Below are positions 43,377 through 51,582 of a stretch of DNA of 64,000 bases, one piece after another. The stretch comes from CAVLCC01 sp963624975. Its GTDB lineage: Bacteria; Actinomycetota; Coriobacteriia; Coriobacteriales; CADBOM01. The position numbers and the translations under genes are program-made. The stretch covers positions 3,118 to 67,117 of the forward strand of contig CAVFRF010000046.1 in the NCBI GenBank assembly GCA_963624975.1. Direction: 5' to 3'. The notes below the pieces were generated by a model. It had not been told where the DNA came from, made no database searches, and saw only the letters and a program-made list of their open reading frames with translations. Every line of letters starts with the position of its first letter. The stretch's first letter is position 1.

Positions 43377-43844
43377 CTACTCGGCGGCTTCCTCGGCTGC
43401 GACCTCCTCGGCAGGAGCGGCCTCCTCTGCGGGAGCCTCCTCGGCGGGAGCAGCAGCGGCAGCCTCGGCAGCTGCAGCAGCAGCGGCGGCTTCCTCGGCA
43501 GCGGCCTTCTTGGCGTACTCCTCGGCCCTCTTGGCCTTGGCAGCGGCCTTGGCCTCGCGTGCAGCCTTGGCCTCGGCCTCTGCAGCTGCAACAGCCTCGG
43601 CCTTGGCGGCCTTCTTGGCCTGCTCGCGCTCGAACACTGCAGCCGAAGCCGAACCGTACTTGTCGGAGAAGCGCTGGACGCGTCCGCCGGTGTCCACGAA
43701 CTTCTGCTGGCCGGTGTAGAACGGGTGGCACTTGTTGCACAGGTCGATGCGAAGCTCCGACTTGGTGGAACGCGTGGTGAACGTGTTGCCGCAGGAGCAC
43801 TTGACGGTGCACTCTACGTATTCGGGATGGATATCCTTCTTCAT
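43377..43844 (-). CDS. rpmE: Ribosomal protein bL31 with long Ala/Glu-rich extension
   Basis: A 155-residue protein. Residues 1-66 are a normal bL31 of the zinc-binding C+ type: MKKDIHPEYVE at the start, Cys16 and Cys18 in CSCG, Cys36 and Cys39 in CNKCH, and the end GGRVQRFSDKYG. The remaining 85-90 residues are a charged, then Ala/Glu/Pro repeat tail (for example AAPAEEAPAEEAAPAEE), more than doubling the usual 70-residue length. The frame is uninterrupted. AAGGAG lies 8 bases before the ATG, and a hairpin sits in the leader. Confidence 0.93.
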   Translation of the reverse strand: MKKDIHPEYVECTVKCSCGNTFTTRSTKSELRIDLCNKCHPFYTGQQKFVDTGGRVQRFSDKYGSASAAVFEREQAKKAAKAEAVAAAEAEAKAAREAKAAAKAKRAEEYAKKAAAEEAAAAAAAAEAAAAAPAEEAPAEEAAPAEEVAAEEAAE

Positions 43845-43867
43845 GTTTCTAACTCCTTATGGTGAGA

Positions 43868-43886
43868 CCTTGGTTTCCGACCAAGG
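43868..43886 (-). promoter_or_regulatory. Hairpin in the rpmE leader
   Basis: CCTTGG and CCAAGG pair around a 7-base loop, 24 bases before the rpmE ATG and just ahead of the ribosome site. Structured leaders upstream of bL31 genes used for autoregulation are known in several bacterial groups. Whether this is one is inference. Confidence 0.4.
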
Positions 43887-43998
43887 CAAATTAAGCTTGA
43901 ACAGAATACCACTAGGCAGCCGGCGAGGCACTATCCCGCCTCGAATGCGGCCACGACTCATCCCCCAGCGGTCGCCCAGCACGCCCACAAAACGTGCA

Positions 43999-44032
43999 GA
44001 TGCCCCGTGCAGCCTGGCTGCGACGGGGCATC
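43999..44032 (-). terminator. Terminator after the second ABC importer
   Basis: Arms GATGCCCCG and CGGGGCATC with inner GCAGCC/GGCTGC pairing. On the minus strand GCACGTTTTG follows. Confidence 0.65.
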
Positions 44033-44087
44033 ACGGGGTAGCAGGTCGTATCGCTGCGCGCAGGCGCGAACGCTTTGCGCGACAGGC

Positions 44088-44954
44088 CTACTTGCCGGGC
44101 TCGACTACCAGCGTATCCTCGTAGTCGGCGCCGTAGGTAGCGAGCAGGGTCTTCTCGTAGTCGGTGTGGAAGAAGTTCTCGGCACCAAGCTTGGCCATGT
44201 CCTCGTTGATCCACTCCAGCAGGGTGGTGTTGCCCTTCGTCACGGCAGGCGCGATGGTGTCGGCATCGCCCAGAGTCTCGATGCCCACCACGTACTCGCC
44301 GGCGGTCGCCTGGTTGGCGAATGCGATCACCTCGGTGTTGTCGTTGGCCCACACCGCGTCGGCGTTGTTCTCGAAGGCCGACTTGGCGGCCGCGTAGGTG
44401 TCGTACTTCTCGAGCGTAAGCTCGGGGTTGTGCTCGGTGAGGTAGGTCTCGGCGGTGGTGCCCGAGATCACGATGACCTTGCGGTCGCCGACCTGGCTGA
44501 GGTCGGTTACCACGTGGTCCTTATGCGACACCACGCCCAGCGCCACGTTCATGTATGCAGAGGCGAAGTCGACTGCCTCGGCACGCTCGGGGGTGATGGT
44601 GAAGTTGGCCAGGATCACGTCGACCTTGGCGGTCTGCAGGTACTCCACGCGGTTGGCGGCCTCGGTAGAAACGAACTCGACCTCGACGCCCAGGTCCTCG
44701 CCCAGGCGCTTGGCCAGCTCGATGTCGTATCCCTGATAGTCGCCGTTCTCGTCAACGTAGCCGAACGGGCTCTTGTCGCTGAACACTCCGATCGTGATCT
44801 TGCCGCTCTCCTTGATCTGGTCGAGCGTGCGGAAAGATCCGCCTGTCGAGCTGCTGCTGGAACCGCAACCAGACAGCATCATCACGCTTCCAAACGCCAT
44901 GACCGCTGCCAGCGCCAGAACGAGCAGGAACTTCGAAGTCTTGAACTTAGTCAT
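44088..44954 (-). CDS. Amino-acid ABC transporter substrate-binding lipoprotein (second system)
   Basis: A 288-residue family 3 binding protein. The signal peptide ends in lipobox LSGC with Cys30, followed by Ser/Gly linker. The mature domain reads KITIGVFSDKSPFGYVDENGDYQGYDIELAKRLGEDL and VDVILANFTITPERAEAVDFASAYMN, of the Glu/Asp/Cys-type cluster. It is the last gene of a permease-permease-ATPase-binding protein operon, 157 bases after the ATPase. AAGGAG lies before the ATG. Confidence 0.93.
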   Translation of the reverse strand: MTKFKTSKFLLVLALAAVMAFGSVMMLSGCGSSSSSTGGSFRTLDQIKESGKITIGVFSDKSPFGYVDENGDYQGYDIELAKRLGEDLGVEVEFVSTEAANRVEYLQTAKVDVILANFTITPERAEAVDFASAYMNVALGVVSHKDHVVTDLSQVGDRKVIVISGTTAETYLTEHNPELTLEKYDTYAAAKSAFENNADAVWANDNTEVIAFANQATAGEYVVGIETLGDADTIAPAVTKGNTTLLEWINEDMAKLGAENFFHTDYEKTLLATYGADYEDTLVVEPGK

Positions 44955-45111
44955 CTCACTCTCCTTGCAACAATCCCCCTCCAGGGAATTTCCAATGCAG
45001 AACAGTAAAGACTTTAAGTCCTACTAAGTCAATAGGAATTCTAGTTTTTGATGAGCGGCACCGCCGAGCGGGCACATCGGCGTCCAGGCGCTGAGCGCAA
45101 GCAGCGCGACC

Positions 45112-45915
45112 CTATGCGTCGTGGTGGCGCACCGCGTCGAACTCGAAGGTGTTGAGGAACTTCTTGGCGCGGTCGGTCGCAGGCGAGTCGAAGAACCTCT
45201 CGGGAATGTCCTGCTCCACGATGCCGCCGTCGTCGAAGAACAGCACCCTGTCGGCCACGGCTCGGGCGAACTGCATCTCGTGCGTCACGATGATCATGGT
45301 CTTGCCCTCTTTGGCCAGCCCCAGGATCACGTCGAGCACCTCGCGCACCATCTCGGGGTCGAGCGCCGCCGTGACCTCGTCGAGCAGCAGCACCTCCGGC
45401 TCCATCGCCATGGCGCGGGCGATCGCCACGCGCTGCTTCTGCCCGCCCGAGAGCTGTCGGGGGAAACTGTCCTCCTTGTCGGCAAGCCCCACGCGGTCGA
45501 GCAGCGCACGAGCGGTGGCCTGCGCCTCCTCCTTCGACTTGCCCAGCACGCGCACGGGCGCGAGCGTGATGTTGTCGATCACCGTCATGTGCGGAAACAG
45601 GTCGTAGCTCTGAAACACCATGCCCACCTTCTGGCGCAGCTTGGAGAGGTCGACTCCCTCGCCCGACACCACCTTTCCGTCGAGCTTGATGGTGCCGCCC
45701 TGGATGGGTTCGAGCGCGTTGATGCAGCGCAGGAACGTGGACTTGCCGCAGCCCGACGGGCCGATGACCACGATCACCTCGCCCCTGGCCACGTCGAGGT
45801 TGATGTCTTCGAGCACGACGTTGCCGTCGTAGGCCTTCTTCAGATGCTCGACGGAAAGCAGCGGCGCTTCGGCCGTTTCGTTCATGGTGTCGGTATCGCT
45901 CATGGTGTCGCTCAT
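45112..45915 (-). CDS. Amino-acid ABC transporter ATP-binding protein (second system)
   Basis: About 267 residues, GlnQ-like. Walker A GPSGCGKST is near residue 53, Q-loop FQSYDLFPH near 103, signature LSGGQKQR near 157 and Walker B VLLLDEVTAALDPE near 176, with THEMQF. A Met/Asp/Thr-rich N-terminal lead (MSDTMSDTDTMNETAEAP) precedes the core. I choose the ATG at 45915 with GGAG 6 bases upstream; a start at 45927 would overlap the permease. Confidence 0.93.
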   Translation of the reverse strand: MSDTMSDTDTMNETAEAPLLSVEHLKKAYDGNVVLEDINLDVARGEVIVVIGPSGCGKSTFLRCINALEPIQGGTIKLDGKVVSGEGVDLSKLRQKVGMVFQSYDLFPHMTVIDNITLAPVRVLGKSKEEAQATARALLDRVGLADKEDSFPRQLSGGQKQRVAIARAMAMEPEVLLLDEVTAALDPEMVREVLDVILGLAKEGKTMIIVTHEMQFARAVADRVLFFDDGGIVEQDIPERFFDSPATDRAKKFLNTFEFDAVRHHDA

Positions 45916-45917
45916 GA

Positions 45918-46592
45918 TCAGCTCCATTTTTTCTCAAGATGGGTAGCCAGCATGCTGATGGGCCAGCACACCAGGAAGTACAGAAGCATTATGGTGCCGT
46001 AGATGCCGAACACGGCGTTGGGCGAGGTCATCCTGTTGGCCTCGATGATCTGCTGCCCGACCTTCATCACCTCTATAACGCCAATCATGAGCAGCAGGCT
46101 CGTGGTCTTGACCATGCGGGTGATGAGGTTGATGGACGTGGGGATCAGGCGCCTCACGGCCTGCGGGATGATCACGTAGCGGTACACGTCGGCGCGCGAC
46201 AGGCCCAGCGCCTCGGCGCTCTCGTACTGGTGCGGCGGAATGCTGGTGAGCGCGCCTCGCACGAGGTCGCCCATCTCGCCCGTGCCCCAGAATGTGAACA
46301 CGATCACCGACGACAGCTCGGCCGACAGGTTGATGCCCAGCACGCGCGTGGCTCCGAAGAACACGATGTAGAGCAGCACCAGCTGCGGCATGATGCGCAC
46401 TATCTCGAGGTAGATGCGCGAGATGACCTTGGCCACGATGTTGTCCCACGTCATGAAGATGCCGAAGAGCATGCCCAGCACGATGCTCAGCACCACCGAT
46501 ATGGCGCTGATCTGCACCGCCACCCACAGCCCTTGGAGAAGGCGCGCGGCGTTCGAACCCATGAAGAGGACATCAAGCCCCAAAGCTTCCAT
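45918..46592 (-). CDS. Amino-acid ABC transporter permease (second system, second permease)
   Basis: A 224-residue His/Glu-type permease. ISRIYLEIVRIMPQLVLLYIVFFG near 60 and the coupling loop ESAEALGLSRADVYRYVIIPQAVR near 130 are diagnostic. Compared with the first permease it has RIMPQL in place of RNTPLL, a divergent half of the heterodimeric channel. The ATG has AGGAGG 7 bases upstream and overlaps the preceding permease by 20 bases. Confidence 0.92.
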   Translation of the reverse strand: MEALGLDVLFMGSNAARLLQGLWVAVQISAISVVLSIVLGMLFGIFMTWDNIVAKVISRIYLEIVRIMPQLVLLYIVFFGATRVLGINLSAELSSVIVFTFWGTGEMGDLVRGALTSIPPHQYESAEALGLSRADVYRYVIIPQAVRRLIPTSINLITRMVKTTSLLLMIGVIEVMKVGQQIIEANRMTSPNAVFGIYGTIMLLYFLVCWPISMLATHLEKKWS

Positions 46593-47232
46593 AGCGCATC
46601 CTCCTCTCCAGGTACGAGCCGATGAGCGACACCGGCACCAGGATAGCCAGGTAGAACAGCACCAGCATCACGAGGCACTCCGTGGTCTTGTAGTAGAGGC
46701 CCATGAGGTCCTTGGTCACGAACATGAGGTCCATGAGGCTGATGGCGCTGAACACGCTGGTTTCCTTGAGCAGGAATATCACGTTGGCCACGAACGACGG
46801 CATGCTCAGCGACACCGCCTGCGGCAAGATCACGAAGCGCATGGCCTGCAGCTTGGTGAGCCCCAACGCCGCGGCGCTCTCGTGCTGGATGGTGTCGACC
46901 GACTCGAGGCCGCTGCGAAACGACTCCGCCATGTAGGCGCCGCCGTGCAGGGCGAGGCCGATCATTCCGCAAAGCTCGGGCGTGATGCTCGCGCCCAGCC
47001 TGGGCAGGCCGAAGTAGAAGAAGAACAGCTGGATCAGCAACGGGGTGTTGCGGAACAGCTCGATGTACACGCGGCAGATCTGGCGGAGCACCGGTATGCG
47101 AAAATGCACGATCATGGCCACGACCAGTCCGATGACGATAGATCCCGCAATGCCTATCCAGCCAATGCTCAACGTCAGCAGCGCAGCATCCCAGAAAAGC
47201 GGGAAGTATTGCGCCATGGCGTCAAAATTCAA
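46573..47232 (-). CDS. Amino-acid ABC transporter permease (second system, first permease)
   Basis: About 219 residues. VYIELFRNTPLLIQLFFFYFGLPRLG near 70 and the coupling loop ESAAALGLTKLQAMRFVILPQAVS near 132 are typical. The open frame continues to 47388, but that part is Arg/Ala-rich and unlike any permease. A TTG at 47232 has AAGGGG 6 bases upstream; the next ATG is at 47217. First gene of the operon, preceded by two small inverted repeats. Confidence 0.9.
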   Translation of the reverse strand: MNFDAMAQYFPLFWDAALLTLSIGWIGIAGSIVIGLVVAMIVHFRIPVLRQICRVYIELFRNTPLLIQLFFFYFGLPRLGASITPELCGMIGLALHGGAYMAESFRSGLESVDTIQHESAAALGLTKLQAMRFVILPQAVSLSMPSFVANVIFLLKETSVFSAISLMDLMFVTKDLMGLYYKTTECLVMLVLFYLAILVPVSLIGSYLERRMRYGSFGA

Positions 47233-47410
47233 TTCGTACCCCTTCTCCAATACACGTTGTTCGAGCGACCCGATGCCTTCGCGCGTGGCGCGAGGTGAGG
47301 CGCGAAGCACGCGCCTTGCGGCAGGGTCACGAACGCATGCGCATCTGGCACGCGGGCGCGGCGGCGCCAGCATGCGAAATTCGCACACCGGTTCACATTA
47401 GCAGCTTTTG

Positions 47411-47458
47411 CTCGCGTTATGCGCGAGTAGTCCCGTATTCAGCGCAAGCACTACGGGA
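47411..47458. repeat. Two adjacent inverted repeats upstream of the ABC operon
   Basis: CTCGCG/CGCGAG (47411-47427, 5-base loop) and TCCCGTA/TACGGGA (47431-47458, 14-base spacer) lie side by side about 180-220 bases before the first permease. They could be regulator sites or an RNA structure. Confidence 0.4.
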
Positions 47459-47488
47459 GTGGGAGGGCACTAATCGGGGCAGCGCATA

Positions 47489-47516
47489 AAAAAGCCCGCC
47501 GGGTGGCGGGCTTTTG
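47489..47516. terminator. Terminator, tRNA-His
   Basis: AAAAGCCCGCC and GGCGGGCTTTT with a 4-base loop. On the minus strand six T follow, ending the tRNA-His transcript; the plus strand also has TTTT. Confidence 0.85.
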
Positions 47517-47524
47517 CTTTTGTA

Positions 47525-47601
47525 TGGGGTGGGTGAAGGGGCTCGAACCCTCGACCTACGGAGCCACAGTCCGTCGCTCTGCCAATTGAGCTACACCCAC
47601 C
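47525..47601 (-). tRNA. tRNA-His (GTG)
   Basis: A 77-base minus-strand tRNA with encoded CCA. Anticodon stem ACGGA/TCCGT holds loop CTGTGGC (anticodon GTG). The 5' end has an extra G that can pair with the C before CCA, the special G-1:C73 pair of tRNA-His. T-arm GGTTCGAGCC regular. A terminator follows. Confidence 0.95.
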
Positions 47602-47758
47602 ATCTCGTGCGCAACTCGGAGTTGCGAGTTGCTAGTATACCATCTTCTGCCGTCGGGGCAACGCCTATGTGCATAAATCGCGGTGGATAGCATCGGCCAG
47701 CGTTATTGGAGCGTTGCAAGCCCACCGTCGCGCGTCCGCGCGAGCGCGAACGTTGGCC

Positions 47759-48025
47759 CTAGCCGCGCAGGCCGGGGTTCTTCTCCAAGTGCTCGGTGAG
47801 GGCGTTGTGCAGCGACACCAGCTGGTTGTGCGACAAGATCACGCGCGACACCAGATACGAGGGCGCCTTGCTGTCGGGGCTGGGCGAATGGTCGTTGTAG
47901 ATGAAGTCGATGCGCGACTCCGACGGGGTCGAGGCGATGATCGACATGTTGGCGTACACGCCGCGCAGGTCTTCGGGCCTGGCGGTGATGTTGAGGTTCG
48001 CGGGTTTGGGGTTCTGGTCGGGCAT
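47759..48025 (-). CDS. DUF3467 family small protein
   Basis: An 88-residue cytoplasmic protein. NITARPEDLRGVYANMSIIASTPSESRIDFIYNDHSP followed by YLVSRVILSHNQLVSLHNALTEHLEKN matches the DUF3467 pattern (a beta sheet with a C-terminal helix). Function is not known. The ATG at 48025 has AAGGAG 5 bases upstream, so the longer frame to 48100 is rejected. Divergent from the trigger-factor-like gene. Confidence 0.85.
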   Translation of the reverse strand: MPDQNPKPANLNITARPEDLRGVYANMSIIASTPSESRIDFIYNDHSPSPDSKAPSYLVSRVILSHNQLVSLHNALTEHLEKNPGLRG

Positions 48026-48324
48026 GTTGGCTCCTTCCGGGGTCGTGAACTTGAGATTTGCATCTGGCGGCGGGATGCCCGCCAGACGAACGAGCTGCAT
48101 GGATGCAAAGACGCGACCGAAAGCGCAAGCTGCACTGCCCGCGATGCTCGCCGCCCGTTCGCGTTCCCACTATAGTACATGCCACGCCGGTTGCGCGGCT
48201 AAACCATTATCATCGAGAAGGTCTGCCGTGCCGAAGGCGGGGCGCACGCCTCGCTTCCGGCAGCGTGCCGCAACGGCCCGGCGAGACGCAAGCTCTAGAT
48301 TCTCCAAGACTAGGAGTTCCGCAT

Positions 48325-49332
48325 ATGAACATCATCAAGCTCATCAAGAAGCCCGGCCAGGGCAAGATCGACTTCTTCGCCACCGTCGACGGCGAGACCG
48401 TCGACGACGCGATCGACTACGCCATCGAGGCCATCTGCGCGCAAACCGGCGTGTACGGCAACGACGACGGCGATGCGGAGCCGGCCCTGCGCGACCGCTT
48501 GGGCGACCGCCAGTTCGACATGCTGCTGCAGCATCACGTGATGAGCCGGATCATGCCCTTCGTGATCAAGGATCAAGCCGACCTCAACATGGCGTTCGAG
48601 CCGCAGTGCTCTGGCGAGGAGATCCCGCATCGCGGCGAGAACTTCACCTTCCAGATCCACGTGCTGCAGCGTCCCACGTGCATCCTTTCGTCGTACGACC
48701 CGGTGGAGGTCACGGTGGCGCGCTACATCGTGACCGACGACGCGGTGGACAAGCGCATCGCGCAGCTGGGCGCCGAGAACCCCGACTATGCCGAGGCCGC
48801 CGGCGACCTCGAGGTGGCCGACGTGATGCGCGAGCAGGTGCGCGCCGACCTCGAGAGGGAGGCCGAGCACCAGTCCAACCAGGACCTCAACGTGGTGGTC
48901 GATGCGATGCTGGCCCACAGGCTGCAGGGCAAGATCCCCAACGAGCTGTACGAGAGCGCGGCCAACAGCGTCTACGCCAACCTGCTTAGCACCCTCAGAC
49001 AGCAGGGCAGCACGCTCGAGCAGTTCGCCGCCGCCCAGGGCCTCGACCAGAACCAGGTGCGCATGCAGGTGGCCATGCAAGCGCAGAGCATAGTGATGCA
49101 GGGACTGGCGCTCGACAAGCTCTTCGACATGAAGGTCGGACAGCTCACCGACGAGGACATCGAGGCGGCGTACACCTCCTTCTCCCCCGGCCACGAGGAC
49201 GAGGTGAAGAAGCAGTTCGAGGAGAGCGGCCGCATCTACGCAGTGCACGAGGTGGCCAAGCGCATGGCCGCGCACAAATGGCTGCTGGCCAACGCCAAGA
49301 TCACCTACAAGGACGAGGACTACCAGATCTAG
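48325..49332 (+). CDS. Trigger factor-like chaperone lacking the PPIase domain
   Basis: A 335-residue protein. The C-terminal two thirds (from about DLNVVVDAMLAHRLQGKIPNELYE through LRQQGSTLEQFAAAQGLDQNQVRMQV) resembles the helical chaperone body of trigger factor, including the QGxTLEQF-type stretch. The FKBP-like PPIase domain is absent and no GFRxxxxP ribosome-docking loop is seen near the start. It is shorter than true Tig (about 430). It may be a substrate-holding chaperone or ribosome-independent paralogue. The ATG at 48325 has AGGAG 8 bases upstream. Confidence 0.72.
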   Translation: MNIIKLIKKPGQGKIDFFATVDGETVDDAIDYAIEAICAQTGVYGNDDGDAEPALRDRLGDRQFDMLLQHHVMSRIMPFVIKDQADLNMAFEPQCSGEEIPHRGENFTFQIHVLQRPTCILSSYDPVEVTVARYIVTDDAVDKRIAQLGAENPDYAEAAGDLEVADVMREQVRADLEREAEHQSNQDLNVVVDAMLAHRLQGKIPNELYESAANSVYANLLSTLRQQGSTLEQFAAAQGLDQNQVRMQVAMQAQSIVMQGLALDKLFDMKVGQLTDEDIEAAYTSFSPGHEDEVKKQFEESGRIYAVHEVAKRMAAHKWLLANAKITYKDEDYQI

Positions 49333-49393
49333 CATCCTCGCATGTCGCACGAAGCGCCCACGGGCGACCCAACGCGCGACGACCCAGCAATCA

Positions 49394-49430
49394 ACGGGCT
49401 GCATGCACCACCGCATGCAGCCCGTAATTT
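49394..49430 (+). terminator. Terminator of the trigger-factor-like gene
   Basis: Perfect 13-base arms ACGGGCTGCATGC and GCATGCAGCCCGT with a 6-base loop, followed by AATTTTG. Confidence 0.8.
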
Positions 49431-49461
49431 TGAAGGCAGGCATCTACCCTAGGAGCGTCAA

Positions 49462-50376
49462 ATGCCGGTTCTGGCACAGGTTATTCTTCTCACATGCATC
49501 ACCGGCATCGGCAGCGGAGCGCTGGGCGCGGGCATCGCGGCGCTCGTGAACTTCGAGTCCAACCGCATCGCCAGCATCATGCTGAGCTTTGCCGCCGGTC
49601 TGATGCTGGCCATCGTGTGCTTTGACTTCGTGCCCGAGGCGGTGGAGCTGGAAGAGGGCAACGCGCACCTCATGCTGGTGGTGCTGTGCATCGCCGCCGG
49701 CGCCGCGTTCGTGGGCGCGCTGGTGCACGTGATCGACAAGAAGGCCGAGAAGCACGCGCACTGCTGCGCGCTGGACGACCCCGAGATCGCCGCGGCCCTC
49801 GACGAGGCCGCCAAGAAGGCGCACATGCAGATGCACGACGACCTCGCGGCGCACTCCCGCGAGCATGGGCACGACCACCACGGCCATCATCACCATGCGG
49901 CCCCGTTCGAGGGCAAAAGTCCCGAGGCCCTCAAGATCGCGGGACTCGTGCTGGCAGCCGCGATCGCCATGCACAACATCCCCGCGGGCATGAGCATCGG
50001 CGCCTCGTTCGCCGACTCAACCGGCACTTTGGTGAGCGACGCGGTGGTAATCGCCCTGCTCATGGGGCTGCACAGCATCCCGGAGTCGATGTCGCTGGGC
50101 GTGCCGTTCCTGCGTGCAGGGTACAGCAAGGGCACGACCGTGGCCATCGCCGCGGTCGTGGGAGCCACCATGGTGGTGGGTGCGGCGATAGGATACCTCG
50201 TTGGCGGCATCGGCCTCTTCTGGCTGGGCATGAGCCTGGCCTTCGCCAGCGGCGCCATGCTCTACGTGCTCTTCGGCGAGATCCTGCCCGAGGCCTTCTC
50301 GCTCTTCCACTCAAAGCGTCCCACAGTGGCCGTGATCGTGGGCATTCTCTGCGGTCTGATGCTGGTGCATCTGTAG
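49462..50376 (+). CDS. ZIP family divalent metal transporter
   Basis: A 304-residue transporter with about eight helices, resembling ZupT-type zinc/iron/manganese importers. The binuclear metal path is visible in AIAMHNIPAGMSIGASF near residue 172 and GLHSIPESMSLGVPF near 203. A cytoplasmic loop (about 85-150) is rich in His (HSREHGHDHHGHHHH) and probably binds metal. The N-terminal start MPVLAQVILLTCITG is short and hydrophobic. TAGGAG lies upstream. Confidence 0.9.
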   Translation: MPVLAQVILLTCITGIGSGALGAGIAALVNFESNRIASIMLSFAAGLMLAIVCFDFVPEAVELEEGNAHLMLVVLCIAAGAAFVGALVHVIDKKAEKHAHCCALDDPEIAAALDEAAKKAHMQMHDDLAAHSREHGHDHHGHHHHAAPFEGKSPEALKIAGLVLAAAIAMHNIPAGMSIGASFADSTGTLVSDAVVIALLMGLHSIPESMSLGVPFLRAGYSKGTTVAIAAVVGATMVVGAAIGYLVGGIGLFWLGMSLAFASGAMLYVLFGEILPEAFSLFHSKRPTVAVIVGILCGLMLVHL

Positions 50377-50405
50377 ACGCGAGGCCGGCTCCCGCACTCA
50401 AAACA

Positions 50406-50434
50406 GAAGCGACCCTCGTAGAGAGGGCCGCTTC
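50406..50434 (+). terminator. Hairpin after the ZIP gene
   Basis: GAAGCGACCCTC and GAGGGCCGCTTC pair with one mismatch around a 5-base loop. No U tract follows. It lies between convergent genes. Confidence 0.4.
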
Positions 50435-50615
50435 CGCGAAGGGTTAGCAGGCAACGCCTGCCCGACAAGCCGCCCTCTGGAAGGAGGGGGTCAGGCACTT
50501 TTGGAGGAATGTTGCCAAGGCTTGGAGGGGATGTCTCCATCGGATAGGGGCAGCACTCGACCTCGAGAGCGGCTATGTCGCAACTATGCAAACTCGTTCA
50601 TGCCAACCAACGTTT

Positions 50616-51425
50616 CTACTCTTCGGGCTTCACGGGGAACAGCCCGGCCTTGTAGGCCCTGAGATAGGCTCCGCAATAGGGGTCGACGCCCATAAGAGCC
50701 GTGGTGGCGTGCATCGTGGCCAGCATATCCTCGCTCATGGAGTCCATGATGGCGCTGTCCATGCCAGCCTGCATGGTGAGCGACAGGAACTGCGTGTTGA
50801 TGGCCTTGCGGTACGGCATGCCAAACGAGATGTTGGAGAGTCCCGAGGTAATGTGCACGTCGGGATACTCGGCCTTGATGCGATGGATGGTCTCGATGAA
50901 GCTCACCATCGACTGCTGGTTGGTGGCCAACGTGGTCACAAGCGGGTCGATGAGGATGTTGTCGTGCGGAATGCCGTAGGCCTCGGCCCTCTTGATGATC
51001 TCTTTGGCGATGTCGAACTTGGTGGCCGGGTCGTCCGGGATTCCGTTGGTGTCGCAGGTAAGCGCCACGACCTTCCAGTCGGTTCCCTGGATGGCCGGCA
51101 GCACGGTCTCGCACTTGCCCTCCTCGAGGGAGATGGAGTTCATGCATCCCACCTTGTTGGCCATTGGCATGCACTTGACGATAACCGAGGGGTCGGGGCT
51201 GTCGATGCACAGCGGAGTGTCCACGGTGTCCTGCACCAGGTTGATGAGCCACTCCATGACCTCCATCTCCACGTCGGGCTTGACGCCCGCGCACACGTCG
51301 ATGTAGGTGGCGCCGCCGTCGGCCTGGCCCTTGGCGATGTACTTGATGTAATCGTCGTCCCTGGCCTCGATGGCAGCCAGGGTCTTGGGGATGAAGCCGT
51401 TGATCTTCTCGCCGATGATAATCAT
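50616..51425 (-). CDS. Methyltetrahydrofolate:corrinoid methyltransferase (MtrH/AcsE-like)
   Basis: A 269-residue TIM-barrel of the pterin-binding family. IIIGEKINGFIP starts the barrel. GGATYIDVCAG near 38, PLCIDSPDP near 72 (the D-S-x-D pattern that binds pterin), KVVALTCD near 121 and NILIDPLVTTLATNQ near 157, then DVHITSGLSNISFGMPYR near 192, are the usual landmarks. In this cluster it should move the methyl group between the corrinoid protein and tetrahydrofolate. AGGAGG lies 7 bases before the ATG at 51425. Last gene of the methyltransferase cluster. Confidence 0.92.
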   Translation of the reverse strand: MIIIGEKINGFIPKTLAAIEARDDDYIKYIAKGQADGGATYIDVCAGVKPDVEMEVMEWLINLVQDTVDTPLCIDSPDPSVIVKCMPMANKVGCMNSISLEEGKCETVLPAIQGTDWKVVALTCDTNGIPDDPATKFDIAKEIIKRAEAYGIPHDNILIDPLVTTLATNQQSMVSFIETIHRIKAEYPDVHITSGLSNISFGMPYRKAINTQFLSLTMQAGMDSAIMDSMSEDMLATMHATTALMGVDPYCGAYLRAYKAGLFPVKPEE

Positions 51426-51582
51426 TTCCTTACCTCCTGTCGTTGTGGCTGAGGCAGATGCCTTTCGCATCTACGCCAGCTCCGGTTCCAGTCCAACAAA
51501 CAATGCGCTACCTCTTGACCGCCTATGAACTCGCCTTCTCGCGCGTCCGGCCGTGCCTTCGCACGAGAAGGCGCTTGCCACC

